This document shows positions 62,947 to 64,000 of a stretch of DNA of 64,000 nucleotides, one piece after another. Below the pieces are notes generated by a model. The model searched no databases and was not told where the DNA came from. It saw only the letters and a program-made list of their open reading frames with translations. The stretch covers positions 252,215-316,214 of the forward strand of contig JAGXFL010000001.1 in the NCBI GenBank assembly GCA_024637295.1, read 5' to 3'. This stretch comes from Sulfuricurvum sp. (GTDB taxonomy: Bacteria; Campylobacterota; Campylobacteria; Campylobacterales; Sulfurimonadaceae). Numbering within the stretch: position 1 is the first letter of the stretch; each line of letters begins with the position of its first letter. A program made the position numbers and the translations under genes.

Positions 62947-64000
62947 TTATTTAAACCACCCTTTGACTTTATCAAATGTTGATTCAAACATACTCTCGTG
63001 AGGCTTGGATTCAATTCCGAAGCTCTCTTGGAGTTTTTGCAGCAGAGCTTCTTGCTCACTGGTGAGTTTTGTCGGGTAGGTGAGGGTGACTTGCGCGATC
63101 ATATCCCCTTTGCCGCGTCCGTGTACATCGGCTACCCCTTCATTGCGAAAACGGTACTGCTGTTTGTCTTTGGTCCCTTTTTCAAGTTCCAGTAAAACAT
63201 CTCCGGTTAGAGAAGGAATCGTGATGTTTTCTCCCAATACAGCCTGAGTGAAAAAGACGGGTACTTGCAAATAGATATCATTACCGTTACGTATAAAGTG
63301 GCTGTCCTCTTCTACTTCAAAGGTTACGTATAGATCTCCTGCTACACCGCTCTTGCCCGTATTACCACGTCCTGATACACGAAGACGGTTACCTGTATCG
63401 ATACCAGCCGGTACTTTTACGGTGACGTTCTCTTTGGTCTCTGTATAGCTTTTTCCCTTACAATCAGAACACTTAGATGTTGCCGTTGTCCCTTCGCCAT
63501 GACACGCCGGACAGGTCTGTGAGAACGTCATGAAACCTTGACGCATATAGACTTGTCCTTTACCGCCACATTGACTACATGAGGTCACTTTACCATCTTT
63601 GGCCCCGGTTCCTTTACATGTCTTACATGATTTTTTACTGCTAAATGTGACCTCTTTTTCGCATCCGAAAACGGCTTCTTTAAAGCTTATCTTCATTTCA
63701 ACACCCAAATCAAGTGCGAATTTATCAGTAGGTTCACGTGATTGACGGCGTCCTGTGCCTCCGCCAAATCCATTGAACATCTCTTCGAAGATACTTCCTA
63801 GATCGTCAAATCCTCCGCGTCCACGAGAAGCACCGCCGCCTTGCAATCCTTCTTTTCCGTATCGGTCATACGTTGCACGCTGATTATCATCACTTAGGAC
63901 CTGATAGGCTTCGTTACAGAGCTTAAATTTATGCTCTGCATCGGGATTATTCGGGTTGCGATCGGGGTGATGTAGTTTGGCCATCTTACGATACGCTTTT
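62947..64000 (-). CDS. dnaJ: Chaperone DnaJ, 5' end outside the window
   Basis: The frame is open to the right edge; the ATG at 63984 is internal ([12 protein letters not shown] is the J domain with HPD). The G/F-rich linker ([13 protein letters not shown]), four CxxCxGxG zinc repeats ([32 protein letters not shown]) and the C-terminal substrate domains are complete. The last zinc repeat ends in KS instead of G. DnaJ delivers substrates to DnaK. Confidence 0.96.
   Translation of the reverse strand, partial: KAYRKMAKLHHPDRNPNNPDAEHKFKLCNEAYQVLSDDNQRATYDRYGKEGLQGGGASRGRGGFDDLGSIFEEMFNGFGGGTGRRQSREPTDKFALDLGVEMKISFKEAVFGCEKEVTFSSKKSCKTCKGTGAKDGKVTSCSQCGGKGQVYMRQGFMTFSQTCPACHGEGTTATSKCSDCKGKSYTETKENVTVKVPAGIDTGNRLRVSGRGNTGKSGVAGDLYVTFEVEEDSHFIRNGNDIYLQVPVFFTQAVLGENITIPSLTGDVLLELEKGTKDKQQYRFRNEGVADVHGRGKGDMIAQVTLTYPTKLTSEQEALLQKLQESFGIESKPHESMFESTFDKVKGWFK

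Overview
The window looks like chromosomal DNA from a flagellated Campylobacterota (epsilonproteobacterial) species, probably of the Sulfuricurvum/Sulfurimonas type. The support is gene content and order: short epsilon-type versions of RecO, CysE and HisS; a RibBA whose GTP cyclohydrolase half has decayed; a full gltBD; and the run IMPase-accD-thiE-rlmH-dksA-membrane protein-dusB, which resembles the order I remember from Campylobacter jejuni. The species name is inference; no rRNA or species marker is present. Most of the window is dense core chromosome with little intergenic DNA.

Layout. 1-3.7 kb: a two-component cluster on the + strand (a histidine kinase cut by the left edge, a single-domain receiver, and a receiver/HD-GYP/degenerate-GGDEF protein). 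3.8-4.0 kb: tRNA-Gln and initiator tRNA-fMet on the - strand behind a near-perfect sigma70-type promoter. 4.1-5.2 kb: ribBA. 5.2-17.1 kb: a - strand block in which flgA, ubiX, coaD, tmk, hisS, an FMN-binding glutamate-synthase-like protein, speA, cysE and a four-gene envelope set (COG3014-type, YcfL-like, LpoB-like, glycine-zipper) follow each other with overlaps or gaps of at most about 15 bp. 17.2-20.7 kb: small housekeeping and hypothetical genes (amine-oxidase-like flavoprotein, NUDIX, thioredoxin, J-domain protein).

20.3-24.4 kb is the accessory part: short hypothetical proteins, a two-helix membrane protein, a GNAT acetyltransferase that seems to start at CTG, a DUF2442 protein, a BrnT/BrnA toxin-antitoxin pair, a 317-bp gap holding a structured non-coding element, and an AT-rich 386-residue orphan gene. 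If there is anything undescribed here it is most likely in this stretch. It is bounded by htpG with its own promoter and terminator.

26.4-32.1 kb: a tightly overlapping - strand operon glmU-coaBC-uppS-prepilin peptidase-lptF-truA (cell envelope precursors and CoA). 32.3-35.6 kb: fliP, trmA and a coiled-coil/repeat protein. 35.6-37.5 kb: a DUF4395 membrane protein with an Rrf2 regulator that has no cysteines, a small hypothetical and recO. 37.6-49.4 kb: a long + strand run from gltBD through accD, rlmH, dksA and dusB to an ankyrin lipoprotein. 49.4-51.1 kb: cheX-fliN-fliO-like flagellar genes on the - strand. 51.2-62.9 kb: a TSUP transporter, uvrA, an HDOD protein, polA, gdhA and a fused ResB-CcsA cytochrome c maturation protein. 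The window ends inside dnaJ.

Taken together, the nitrogen genes (gltBD, gdhA, a third glutamate-synthase-like flavoprotein, speA), the envelope genes (glmU, uppS, lptF, LpoB set) and scattered flagellar genes (flgA, fliP, fliN, fliO-like, cheX) give a free-living, motile, Gram-negative cell that respires with c-type cytochromes. No CRISPR array, insertion sequence, phage module or rRNA operon was seen.
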